Below are positions 36,809 to 47,273 of a stretch of 64,000 bases of DNA, piece after piece. The position numbers were made by a program, and so were the translations under genes. The DNA comes from Phytoseiulus persimilis. Lineage: Eukaryota > Arthropoda > Arachnida > Mesostigmata > Phytoseiidae. Location of the stretch: positions 28,334,001 through 28,398,000 of the forward strand of contig CM075101.1 of the NCBI GenBank assembly GCA_037576195.1, in the 5' to 3' direction. Numbering within the stretch: position 1 is the first letter of the stretch; each line of letters opens with the position of its first letter. The notes beneath the pieces are model-generated. The model was not told the origin of the DNA and searched no databases. It saw only the letters and a program-made list of their open reading frames with translations.

Positions 36809-38731
36809 TTTCGACTCGGATCACCGGGGCGCTCGTGTCTTTCGTGCTCAGCTGTTTCCGAGGAGAGCGGAGGGAACTTTCTGCCCACTAGCACAACAGC
36901 GAAACAAAGCAAATCCACTTCCAACGCGGCACAACCCTTCTGAGTATTTCAGCACAGCATGGTTGATATGCCGCCGGCGCATTTGGACAAGTTGGGCCGA
37001 AACAGCATTGACGGTCAGCAGCAACAGCCTCGCAAAAGATTCGAATTAGGAAATCTTAGCGGTCAGTGTGTGCTCAGCAGCCTCCTCGCTTGAAGAAAGG
37101 GCGTTTGATTCCACCGCTAGCTCAGCGTCATGGCATGAGTTTGGAGCAAATATTTTTCCATATTGATCCTCCTCCGATATTTCGGGAAACACTCGACTTT
37201 GTGATCGGTCGCGAGAATTCGTGTTGCGAGAGTTTAGTTGAATGATCCGAATCGAGAGTCACGTTGAGCTATGAACCCACTCGACATCCTCGCAAGTCCG
37301 TGATTTCGCTCGGGTCTGCTACCTCGTCCAGCTGACTTCTCTTTCCTCTGACATTGAAGTGCCGCTTTCTATCGAGGGATCGTCCGTGATTCCCCTTGTG
37401 AACAGTCTCGCCCTTGAAACAGCTTGTCCATATCTGACGTGAACGTCTCCTTTGAGCATTGAAGCCCTCCTGACAGCGCGAAGTGAAGTTTGACATCCCG
37501 CTTCCTGGTCTCGTTTCCAAGCTTCATCTGCTTCTCCTCGAATGCACACAATGTTGGGTTCTCGGCATGCACCCCCGTCGCTGCATTCATCTATCATTGT
37601 TGCGAGGAGCCCAATCACATTCCATATCGTGGCTGCCCGAAAGTCTGGACGCTAGTTCGATTTTGCAAGCTTCCCGCTCCTGAATGGGGAAAATGAGATG
37701 ATCAATCAACATGAAGGGATTTCGTGACTTCTGGAATCTGCCTGAGCTCCGTTTCTGACTCTGAGCGGAGAGGAGGGACTCGTTTACGTGATATGGCAAT
37801 TTCAACTCTCAGAACGGATCGTGGACGGAAGCGACTGGTCACGGGTCCAATCCATAAATAAAAGTAGGTAAAGATGATTCATGTCCATGGCGATCCCACA
37901 GCATTTATGGCGATCGGGTTTGTTCAGCGGTCCATCGACCCTTGTGGATGACAGAGGCCGGTCGAGCGAGAGATTCGAACTCATTATTGTTTGAGGTTTA
38001 ACGATGCGCGCACGAACGAAAACAACACGGAAGAGCTTTGAAGAGCAACGATTCTACGTGATGATTATGTTGAACATACAGATGAGCCCGAAACTCATCC
38101 TGAGTTGGATCACATGTTTTCTTGGAACACGGATTCGCCAGCCGAGCAAACCAAAGCAGTTCAAGAGGCTCTTCGACCTGGGTCGGCAAATATGACGGCA
38201 AAGATCGAGTCGAATACTTTGCCCAAGAGAGGTAATCGAAATCATTGATCTCCAAAAATTTATCTTGACCCTACGTTCCTCATTCCTCCAGCAACGCAAT
38301 TCCTCGTGATGATCATCTGGCTTGGTCGCTCATGGTCGGTACAGCTTTTCCACAAAACGCCCAACTGCAGATTCGGTAGGAGCCGGATGCCTCCCAGCTG
38401 ATGCTGGCTGATGACAGAGATGAGTACTGGTGTATTAACCAGATCAACTCAATCAATTTGAGTGGTCTTCGATGGCTTAATTAAATTTATCATTTGACCA
38501 GAATTAGGAAACGAAACTCGAGTGTCGGCTTGAGTTCAGACTCGGACCGATGCTCATTCACGGAGCAAAGTCGAAGGTGAAAATTCTTGGTCGTTGCTCG
38601 TGCCTTGATCGAGCTCATGACGGGAACGATTTCCAGAGCTCTCCACGGAGGCATTCCTGTGCGAAATCCGCAAAGGACGAGTTTTTGTTCGCGGAGAAGT
38701 TTGCACAACGGTTGCTAGAGTTCGGAAACTA
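36809..38731. other. No recognised gene; DUF229 upstream region
   Basis: The part next to 36809 should hold the DUF229 promoter and 5' untranslated region. No TATA box is evident. Short frames near 37.4-37.6 kb and 38.0-38.25 kb look faintly protein-like on both strands but match no family I recognise. They may be transposon debris like that found just downstream. Confidence 0.4.
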
Positions 38732-38932
38732 AGAGCGCCGGTCGAGCGCTTCTTCTCAAACGCAAACATTGCTCAAGGCACTAATTCGTCGCTGAATGAT
38801 CGCCTCTGCTCATTTATAGCGCTTAACTTATCCCTGTTCGAAGCGGGAAAAGGTTTTCTCGCTCGCCGGACAATGAGATACGACTCCGTGTCAATTCTAC
38901 ATAACAGAGGTTCACGAGGGGAAGTGGATTGA
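38732..38932 (+). mobile_element. hAT-like transposase C-terminal remnant
   Basis: A 66-codon open segment carries a match to the hAT dimerisation region: RAPVERFFSNA, then a polar stretch, then SLNDRLCSFIALNLSLF. Known hAT transposases have ERxFS followed by an Arg/Leu-rich helix and a leucine-rich segment in this order. The catalytic domain is not visible upstream in the same frame, so this is a fragment. The adjacent upstream frame (to about 38731) is also open, which suggests a frameshift at the junction. It reads on the same strand as the hAT piece at 40651-40791. Confidence 0.45.
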
Positions 38933-40650
38933 ATGAAAGTTGAGCTGAGCACCACCTTCGTTTTGTGAATAGAGTTTATCAGCCGCTTCAGAAGATGCCG
39001 CAGAAATGGATCAAGAACCACCCACAGCGATTCTCGATCCCTCGAGGAGGAAGGGCAGCGAAGAAACATGATGATCCCCCGGGGCAAGAGAGTTCGAACA
39101 GACATGTCCCAGGTTGTATCTCGTCGCGGACAGTATCGGTCATTTGTTTCGCGAATATGTGCCGGCATTCCTAGACTCTAGGAACGGTCTAGTCGCGAGC
39201 TATGGCGTGGAATGTTATCTGGGAATCGAACTTGCAAATCACTCCTCGAACGAGCGTTCTTCATCTGTTATCGGGCCGTCGGAGCAACGAGCTCGCATGA
39301 CTTTTCGCCGGAATATTTATTCCGCAATCGGGCGCGCAACATCGGCTGGCTCGCGTGAAACGATTCGCTGCGATCTCCAAGACTGGAGGGCTCTCTCCGT
39401 CTGGTGCTAGGTCGATCACTCGATGAGCACGCTATCAATTTCACTCGGTGAAGCGAATTCATAGGTGGAACTCGAAAGCCGGAGGAGTCCCAAATGCTAA
39501 CCAAGGTGATGCACGCCCGATTCAGCAGCGTGAGCGACATGACATACTCCCTCAGAACGGACGCTGGGAAAGAATCGCGCCGTTTCAGTTCCCGAAAACT
39601 CTCAAGAACCTGTAAAATGACCTACGGCTCTGAGGATAGGTGCAGTTCCTCGACATCACCCCCCATAAAGTATGGTTTCCAAAATGTGGGCATTTCGCCC
39701 ACCAAGTGGGAGCGAAGGGTCTCCTTCTGGGTAATGGAATAGGAACATGAAAGTGGGTTGCGGGAAAATTCTGGGAACCCCGTCGTTGATTGTGGGCTCA
39801 GCAAATGTGATGGAATTCAAGAGGGTACATCGGAGGCGGGTTTTCAGACTCGGAAATGGAAGGTTGAAAATTATCGTCAGTCGGCATCAATCATTCTGGG
39901 AGAATCAGTCTTGTCCCGCCACGTCAAAATACGGAACCGTTGGGCTGGAGATGCTCTAGTCTCGATTCCCAAGTCAACCAGTCTTTCCCTCGAGAGTAAG
40001 GGTTTCATCCGTTCAAGCGCCCCGCCTGGACGGCCTTGGCTAGCCAAAGGCATCGTTTTTGAAACCAACACTGGGGGTACGTCGCTCCTCAAGAACTTCT
40101 CTCATTATATTGGCAGCTGATACCTTGTTCTTGACCGGAGATTCCCGAAGGATCTTGACAAGCCGATAACTGCAGCTACCGAAAAAAAGGACCTCGGACC
40201 TTGGCGTATGAAAAGGGCCCGGATTCCTCTTGGTACCCCCCTTGCACGGGAAGATGACAATGAGCCGAAGCGTAATCCGTCACGAGCTCTGGAGCTTCGG
40301 GAGGGAGAAAGAGCCAAAGTTTTGTACACGTGCATTACACGGCCAATGATGCTCAAAAGAGTGCTGGAAAAAAATCTCAAGGTTCACCCGCTGGGCTCGG
40401 AACAACAGGTTGAATGAAAGTGGGAAATTCATCCCGACCCGACTCCAGTCTTTCGAGTCAGCTTCTGATTTTTGGTCGTGAAATTTTCGTCGATTTTGGT
40501 GGAGTTCACGGAGGACTATGAGCAATGGGTACAGCTGAAAGAGGATTGCGGGAGTCGCGAAATCGCGGAAACCGCGACGTTTGACCTCTGCCGCGATTCG
40601 TGTCGTTTTCGGCATTGACCGCGATAACCGAGAACGTTCGAATCACTGCA

Positions 40651-40791
40651 GTAGACTCCTGGCTTCGCCAAGGCCAACGGTTCCTGAAACTTTCTCGGAT
40701 AGCGCTAATTCTCCGCATCGTTCCAGCCGGCAGTGTTGCCGCGGAGCGGTCCTTCAGCATGTACTCGGAAGTGCTGAGAAACGACCGCTGA
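40651..40791 (+). mobile_element. hAT transposase C-terminal remnant
   Basis: This 46-codon stretch ends in a stop and reads VDSWLRQG, then FLKLSRIALILRIVPAGS, then VAAERSFSMYSEVLRNDR. It fits the hAT C-terminal dimerisation domain: W followed by xFPxLxxxA, then vPasSaxxERxFS, then xxRxxL. Upstream the frame is broken by stops and no other hAT domain is recognisable. A 14-base poly-G tract follows at 40802. It is an inactive fragment. Confidence 0.6.
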
Positions 40792-40801
40792 ACGAAATGA
40801 C

Positions 40802-40815
40802 GGGGGGGGGGGGGG
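40802..40815. repeat. Poly-G tract, 14 bases
   Basis: Fourteen consecutive G lie 11 bases after the end of the hAT fragment. Confidence 0.9.
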
Positions 40816-41250
40816 ATTCACTGGAGATGGAGAAGATTCCTCTTCTCTGTACCCTTCTCTGAAGATTTGATACGAATCAAGTCCAGCGCAAATTTACATT
40901 ATCATATTTCAAGGCAAATCCGTCCTCTTCGTGTGAGGTGCGCCAATTTCCAGACTGTGATAGGACCTCTTTTGTATTGCAGAGTGCTAATGTTCTGTTC
41001 AAATGAAGAAAATAGTGTGTTTCTGTATCGTTGCACCTGTACTCATTTTTGATCAAGTTCGCTGCGGCGTTAACGCGATCTCATCACCCTTCACGATGGC
41101 CAAGCGATATGCTCAATTTCCGCGATTTTCCGATCCGTCATCGCGACTCGCCCGGTCTATTCGCAATTGCTGACCGCGACGAATTAGCAGTCTTAGCGAT
41201 GGCTGTCACTTAACAATTGACTGAAACAGACAATCATCGATGTAGCTGGA

Positions 41251-41785
41251 TTGAAACTCCTTGTGGAAAACAAAGGAGGTTTGAGGAGTAGAGGTGTCAT
41301 GATGTATCAGGAAGTTCTGGGGTCACCACGGTCGCGGAGTCGTACACAACCTAGCTTAGACATAAATTGTGGTGATGCCTGTGAGACCGATGTTGTGATC
41401 GATGGAGGCGAAACAATCCTTGCAGCCGTCTACATCAGCTCCGTTACAGGTCTCGTGAGAATCACGGAAGTCCTACGAAAGCACTCCGAGCTTGTGAACA
41501 CTACGCCGCATACTGCTGTTTTGGTCCCAACAATCGTTAGTGGAGCGAACCAGAAATCTCATCTGTTTCATGCAAACAGTGTATGGCTTGAGTTTGGCGA
41601 ACGATCCTCCTGCAGGCATCTCCTCAAAGGGCGCATGTCTTGACCTCGTCTTCGCTGATCGTTCAATGAGCATCGAAAGCATCAATCACATTAGCTTCTT
41701 CAGTAACTGGCTTCTGCAACTCATCAGAAAGCTAAGTCTGTCCTTCCGGAGTGATTTTAGCGAACGTAAATACATTTTATTGTGA
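41251..41785 (+). mobile_element. Decayed EEP-type endonuclease (helentron- or LINE-like)
   Basis: Two overlapping plus frames together resemble the C-terminal half of an exonuclease-endonuclease-phosphatase domain. Frame 1 (41251-41640) contains GDACETDVVIDGGET then LAAVYISS, like the strand that ends in VYISP in mobile-element endonucleases. Frame 2 (41540-41785) contains FMQTVYGLSLANDPPAG then KGACLDLVFADRSMS and INHISFFS, like the region around TRxGxCIDxVFxR and SYFSxH. The expected GDFN motif between them is lost where the frame changes, at about 41510-41560. Similar endonucleases are fused to Pif1-type helicases in helentrons and also occur in non-LTR retrotransposons. I cannot separate these because no helicase or reverse transcriptase is visible. 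It is inactive. Confidence 0.5.
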
Positions 41786-43540
41786 GCCGTTCATTGAGTG
41801 TAATCCCTATCGACATCTGAGGCATCGTGGGTCAGTGCTGTCTATGTTGAAAGGCTGCTTTGGAGAGGCCGAGGGAAGTCGTAGCAGACGATTTCGTCGA
41901 TTTAGTTGGCGGTGAAGCCCGACGTGTCTTTGTAACACGATTCAGCTTGTTCCTCAGAGGCGGAACGACGATATATTTGTTGGGCTAATCTTTTTGTGCC
42001 AGGTCGGAGCCATCATTGGACGATTCAGGAGGTGAACTCCCACGCGTTCCAGGTGGGATGCTATATGGGCGAGCTGACTTCCGCTGCACTGGCATTCGTG
42101 AATGACACCTCTGAACTCCGCGCGAAATAGCAAAGGTCTACGTTAGAAAAAGAAACGCTAGCGGTGCTGAATAACGACCTCATAATGTATGGCAGATGGG
42201 GAGCCGATGATGACCATGGCTCTTGGAGGAGTCGAGCAGAAAGCTGGGCGCTCCAAGCAGGAACCACCCAGAGGTGTGTCAACCACGCAATAGTCGACCG
42301 GGGTGGCACTAGAATGAGACTCCGATCGAGCTCCATTTTCAGATAGTGAGAAAATATAATTTCCAAGAGTTCCGAATCAGGGGTGCTCCCCTTGTAGCAC
42401 TGTCGTTTCACATTCTTTCCAAGTTCCGGAGCAAGCCTCACAAACTGCTCTGAACAAACTGGAGGGACCCCTCAACAGGAGCAGCCGAGTGACGACATGG
42501 GAGAATATGACGCTGGGAGAATCTTCAGAGGCCGGAACTGTGCTCTGGCGAAGCTTGGAGTGAGGGGCTCCGACTCTCAGGAATCGTAGGAGATGAGTTT
42601 TCATGGTTGTGATGCGACTTGCAGCGATCCGACTTCCCTCTCCCCGATAGATGCGATTCTGGAGGCTTAAAGAGCCCTCATCAGGGCGTACAGGATTGAT
42701 AGAACCATGTCGGAACTCATCGTTGGTATCTCCCCTTTTTACGATCAACCATTCAGACATGAAATCCGTTCAATCCTGCAGGTCGAATCTTCGATCTGGA
42801 ATCTCCGGGAGATACCATCAAGGGCGCACTCCAAGTATAGCTCCCAGCCTTGATACCCAAGTATCACTAGAGCGAAGCTCAGACCATGAGAGAACACGAA
42901 ACTCGAGTGAGGAGAGCCAAACTGAGGCTTGTGGCTTCCTTTCAACAATGTTCATCGCGGATGCGGTGTAATTCCTGACGTTTTCATTCCGCGTTGCAAT
43001 CTGGCCTCACAAGCGGCTTTTGTCTTCATCTCTCGTTCGCTCAAGATGTTTCGAGAAGAATCGGTGGAAATATTCGGCAACGGGTGGGGGATCGACTTCA
43101 GGTTGTCACGTTAATTTCGTAGCTCGACTTGTATTCTTACGTCAACTTGCTATATCACGTGTTTCCCCCTAGCCGCTCCATTCAACTATTCAAATGACGA
43201 CAACGAGCGAGTTATGCCGAGAGCGTCTAGTTAACTATTCTCCCCCGCTGAGATAGCTGGTAGCTTTGCAGCGTACCCGGCAAAAATGTCCGGCGGACTG
43301 ATTCCAGTACCAAGGTCTTCCCTGCCCGTACTCCATTTGGAAGCATCCATTCTATTGAATGCATGCGGTCTACGGTTTGAGAAGACGCGAAATCCCGCGC
43401 CAGAGCTGATATCATGCCCACTTCTAACCTATGGGCTGAAATCCCGCCTGCCTTCGCGCTGGGATAATTTCGGCCTCGTTATATTTGGAGCCCCAGATTT
43501 TTCTGCCTCAAGATTTTCCGGTCCCGATCTGCAGAGGCCG

Positions 43541-44258
43541 TCTGTGGATCATACTGTGCATGGTCCTCATGTACATAGTGACTCTGCATTGTTCTCAAGA
43601 TTTCATACATATTCTATTCAGAGAGGATCCTCACCTTGATGATTTCATTTGGCATACCGGTGTCAGGTACAATCCATATGAGGCGCATGCGGCTAGTCCG
43701 ACTTTACCGCTCTCTGCCACCTGTGCTTCCACGCTGTCAGGATTATACACAGTATCATACACGGATGACCGCTATCCTTCGGAGCCTCGGTGTCCGGGGC
43801 GAAATCGTCTTCGAGTCGAAGTTTCTTTGGAAAAGTCGAGGAAAAATCTAGGACTGAAAGTGATTGACGAAGCTCTCTGCGTGCTCGACATTCTGGCGTA
43901 AATTCATAGGGAGCTCCCATGAGGTAACCGAACGATTCGGACACTTTTCACTGTGGCCCTTGATGCTTCCCTGCGTGATATGGTTTTTGAAGAGCCGTCT
44001 GACGGTTTAACGGGAGAGAATAGTGCCTACGGTGAGTGACCCATATGGAATTGTGAGATACTGAAATTTCGTTCTCCATCGACCTGTCACCATCGAGAGG
44101 AATGCAGCGGTGAAGAGAAGTGAGAGAAGCTCGAAACGGCTGTTCGTTACACGGAGCGCGCAGCGGTTCATGACATTCCGTTTCTGGTCATACCGGTCCC
44201 AAGACTTTCCGGCCCTGGACGGTGGCGGTCATCCGTGTATGAACCTGTGTATAATTCT
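43541..44258. repeat. Three-copy short repeat, one copy inverted
   Basis: A roughly 30-base sequence occurs three times: at 43541-43567 (+), 43739-43772 (-) and 44225-44258 (+). The last two agree at 31 of 34 positions when one is reverse-complemented (core GCGGTCATCCGTGTATGA, then CTGTGTATAAT). The first agrees with the inverted copy at 21 of 27. Similarity also extends upstream of the two plus copies (AAGATTTTCCGG against AAGACTTTCCGG). The shared peptide in one frame is GHPCM then LCIIL. This looks like pieces of one dispersed element rearranged locally. Confidence 0.6.
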
Positions 44259-44468
44259 CGTACTTCGATGGTCATTCTTCATGATTTTCGAGCTTCCTCT
44301 CGGGGAGGGACAGAAAGCAACCGTTAGAGCGTTCAATGAGGTGAACTAGAATGTGACGCCAGAAAGAAAGTCGGAGCAATATCATCGCACGAGAAACAGC
44401 TCGTTCAGTTCCTGTATCAGATCGAGAGGAAAAATCGGAGAACGTGCCGTCTCACGCTACAGGAAAGC

Positions 44469-44479
44469 AAAAAAAAAAA
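44469..44479. repeat. Poly-A tract, 11 bases
   Basis: Eleven consecutive A lie in the flank of the MULE remnant. With no recognisable retroelement upstream, I do not read it as a retrotransposon tail. Confidence 0.8.
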
Positions 44480-44732
44480 TGCAAACCGCCCAGCGCAACT
44501 GATGAAAAAATCAGGGATTTCAACCCTTCCATTCATCGATGCCATCTTCGATGATGAGTAACGAGTGAATTCGGAAGTCCTCTCAGTACTTCGGAGGCCA
44601 AAGCTGAAAATTCAGCTGGCAATCAATCCTGGTCTTAACCCACAGCACGACATATTGGACAAACATGCAAGTGAGTAGCGCGGCGTTAACTGGGTAGATG
44701 GAAGTGAAGCTGAACGCGGTGCCCGAGAAGTC

Positions 44733-45573
44733 GTGCAGGTGAGTGTACCTCAAGCTCTAGGTCGCCTCGAGCTCAACGTGCTTCCGGAGAAATCTGAGAC
44801 GTGCTCTCGACGCTTCGCAACAACTTTCACAGAAACTCCGGGCATGAGGCCAGAGGACGGCGAAACTCCTCCGGTCAAAGACGACGATGGAAAAGATCAA
44901 ATTGTCGGCTCCTGCAGCAATGAAGCCTTCGGCATCATTTGCGCAGTGGCCAGTGTCTTCATGAATGGGGGCTCGGAGCTAGTGTCGTCAATTCTCCGCC
45001 AATCATATCCACAGATTTTTGAAATGAGAGACGATGCCTTCGGCCTGTATTCTGAGGATGGAGGAACGTATATTCGGATGTTCAAGTTGATCCAAGCCTA
45101 AGCTTCAGCGGAGAACTTTGTAGTCCGCCCGACCAGCTTGCATCTACATAGACTTCAAGGAGGCGGTTCTGGAGGCCGTGAACTATTTGTCACCGACAGC
45201 GGAGGGGAAGAGCTTCGCTCCACACTTCACACCGGCTTCATGGAAAAACTTGAAACGCTTCTGCTTCACAAACTGCCACCATGACGGTGTCAGCGCGATA
45301 GCTCAAGCTAGCAGGCGAGGCTACAAATCTCACTTCTATCGATCAAATATCATCTTATTTTCTTACAAGAACTTCAACCGTAGGTTCATCAAGGGGCTGA
45401 CAACATCTTACGTGGTAGCCTCATGGCAACTGGACGACGCTGGGATGCACTGGCGGCGGAATCCGATGACCGACCCTGACGTTAATCGAGACATCCATCC
45501 CCGACAGAAACTTTGGTATCACAACAATCAACCACTTGAAAGTCCCAAACACAGCCTTCAGCGAGTCAGGTGA
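44733..45573 (+). mobile_element. Mutator-like (MULE) transposase remnant
   Basis: Two plus frames joined by a frameshift near 45100-45130 follow the order of a MULE transposase core. Frame 1 has DGKDQIVGSCSNEAF, then SVFMNGGSELVSSILRQSY (the FxDGTFKxxPxxFxQLY block, with the catalytic Asp replaced by Asn), then GGTYIRMFKLIQ. Frame 2 has IDFKEAVLEAV (the DFExAxxxA block), then FAPHFTPASWKNLKRF (the GCxFHxxQxxW block, with the Cys lost), and near its end YHNNQPLESPKHSL, resembling the RTNNxxExxHxxL block. The catalytic Asp, the Cys of the CxxH-like motif and the reading frame are all damaged, so it is inactive. No terminal inverted repeats were located. Confidence 0.6.
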
Positions 45574-46183
45574 GGGAAACTCACTGTGATGTGAACGAGA
45601 TGAGTCGATATGATGAGATTGCGGGGTTCCGAGTTAAACGGATGCGGGGCTCGAAAGTATCCAGGCGTAGGTAACACAATCATCATCTCACCTACCAGGT
45701 AACTCGACTATCCGATCCTCTACTTCACCGACTCCATGAAGTACGGTTCAAACCCGTTGGAGCGAACGCTTTGCTGGACGAGACGATGGAAGAGTGTGCG
45801 AGATTCCTGATCTGAATAAACTGTTCAAACTTCCGGAAAACAGCGCCGAAGTGGTCAAATATGCCACTTCCTCAAACGCCGAAGTGGAGATATGATCCCC
45901 ATCGCACAAATTAGCGAGACTCTTGGATTGTTCGATTTCGTCATGCTTTTATCCCGATCCGCATGCAGTGCTTCATTGATTAACGCTTACTTAGCGACCT
46001 ATGATGACTTCCCAGAGGTGGGGAGAAAAATTACAGCAAAACCATCGGAAATCGAGGATCGAGCTACGTCTGTTCAACGTGTGTCAGTCGACATTTTTGC
46101 TGAATATTATTTTCATCGCGAAGATTTTGTCGGTAGACTGTTGGACGGATGTGTCACGTGACATGCGTTCCTGATAGATGCAT

Positions 46184-46851
46184 TCATCCTCTCGCTGGTC
46201 GCTTGGAAAATTGTTCGGTTATTGAGATGTATCGTTCACCAAACTCATAGCGAGGAGCACTGTCCGCCGCGGACGTTGTAGCTCGAGCCTGGGAGTTTGC
46301 GGTATTTGTCTCAAATGCGCTTTCCGTCAAAAACCAACCCGTATTCATGGCAGAACTCCGATATGTGTAGTCATGAATCAGGAGATTGAGCTCGAATTCG
46401 ACCACGACAATTTCGAAAAGCGGGTATCTAGCAAGTTGTCACACAGTTAGGAGGGGCAACTTGCTCTGCGAGAGTACCCTGAGAGAGGACCCGAGAAGAA
46501 ACCGGGGTTTCCCGAGCTGGGTTGGGGAGCTCTGTTTGCACACGGGTGGCTGGGGTGACTCCAAGACGCCGTCACCCTAAAGTGAATCGTCACCTCGGTC
46601 AGCGGTACGCCTTCACGCAGATGGTCGACTCTCACAAAACCTGTATCTGAATAGTTGTCCCCTGAAGATAGGCACCAGTTTCGATAGGGCTCGATGAATT
46701 CACAAGACTCCTTCCGGCGCTCCGACCAACGAAACGAAAAATTCCATCGAGGCAAATACTTGGGAGCCTCGTACATCCGGTGATCCACAGCTGGTTCATC
46801 GAGGTTTTCGCCAAAACACGGTTCCGGGAAAGTGATCGGATTGAATTCGTC
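46184..46851 (-). CDS. Unrecognised minus-strand coding-like fragments
   Basis: Two open segments read like a secreted or membrane protein. The upstream one (46851 to 46576) contains FPEPCFGENLDEPAVDHRMY and a tryptophan- and cysteine-containing stretch, and ends at a GTGACG donor-like site. The downstream one (46438 to a stop at 46184) starts near a CTAG acceptor-like site and contains RYPLFEIVVVEFELNLLIHD, then ends in SKRPARG. A further short open piece upstream ends in a strong GTGAGT donor at 46936. The FEIVVVEFEL stretch faintly recalls the first strand of reprolysin-type metalloproteases, but no zinc-binding HExxH motif is present. It may be a spliced gene, a pseudogene or transposon debris. 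Confidence 0.25.
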
Positions 46852-47170
46852 TCAAGGATACTAGGTACGAGGAACACAACACAGATCCAACGAATGCTGT
46901 CGGTCGCGATTGTCGGCAATTCGAACCGACACTCACAGGAGACACCTTCTCTCGAGGGCCCAATCAAGGAATGCAGCCTCGGCACCTCTGTGGTTGCGGG
47001 AATGAATGCGAATTTTCGGCTGATTCGGATCACTGCTTCTCGTACGTGGACGATTTTGTTGGGGAGCTTCCAGCAATGCTGAAGGACAGGTCGTCCTTGA
47101 GCAGGAATTCCCGCATCGATCCACGGGAAGGGAATCTCTCGACAATCATCAATCCTTCCTCATATTTAGA

Positions 47171-47273
47171 GCCTAGGAGTTCAGGCAATTTTTCGAAATT
47201 ATTGTATCAATCACCCGGGATTGATTCATTGCGATGAGGGGATAATTTCTCGAAATTGCCTGAACTTCCAGGC
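47171..47273. repeat. Imperfect palindrome, 32-base arms
   Basis: The left arm at 47171-47202 and the right arm at 47242-47273 are reverse complements at 27 of 32 positions (core GTTCAGGCAATTT and CGAAATTGCCTGAAC). The 39-base spacer holds its own inverted hexamers, TCAATC at 47207-47212 and GATTGA at 47219-47224. The whole could fold into a cruciform or an RNA hairpin. It may be a small foldback transposon or MITE, or a small-RNA hairpin. No clear target-site duplication was found. Confidence 0.7.

Noticed and set aside
42140..42190. TLEKETLAVL peptide resembling the RNase H block of Ty3/gypsy elements
   Set aside because: A single short motif in a frame broken by stops; no other retrotransposon domain around it.
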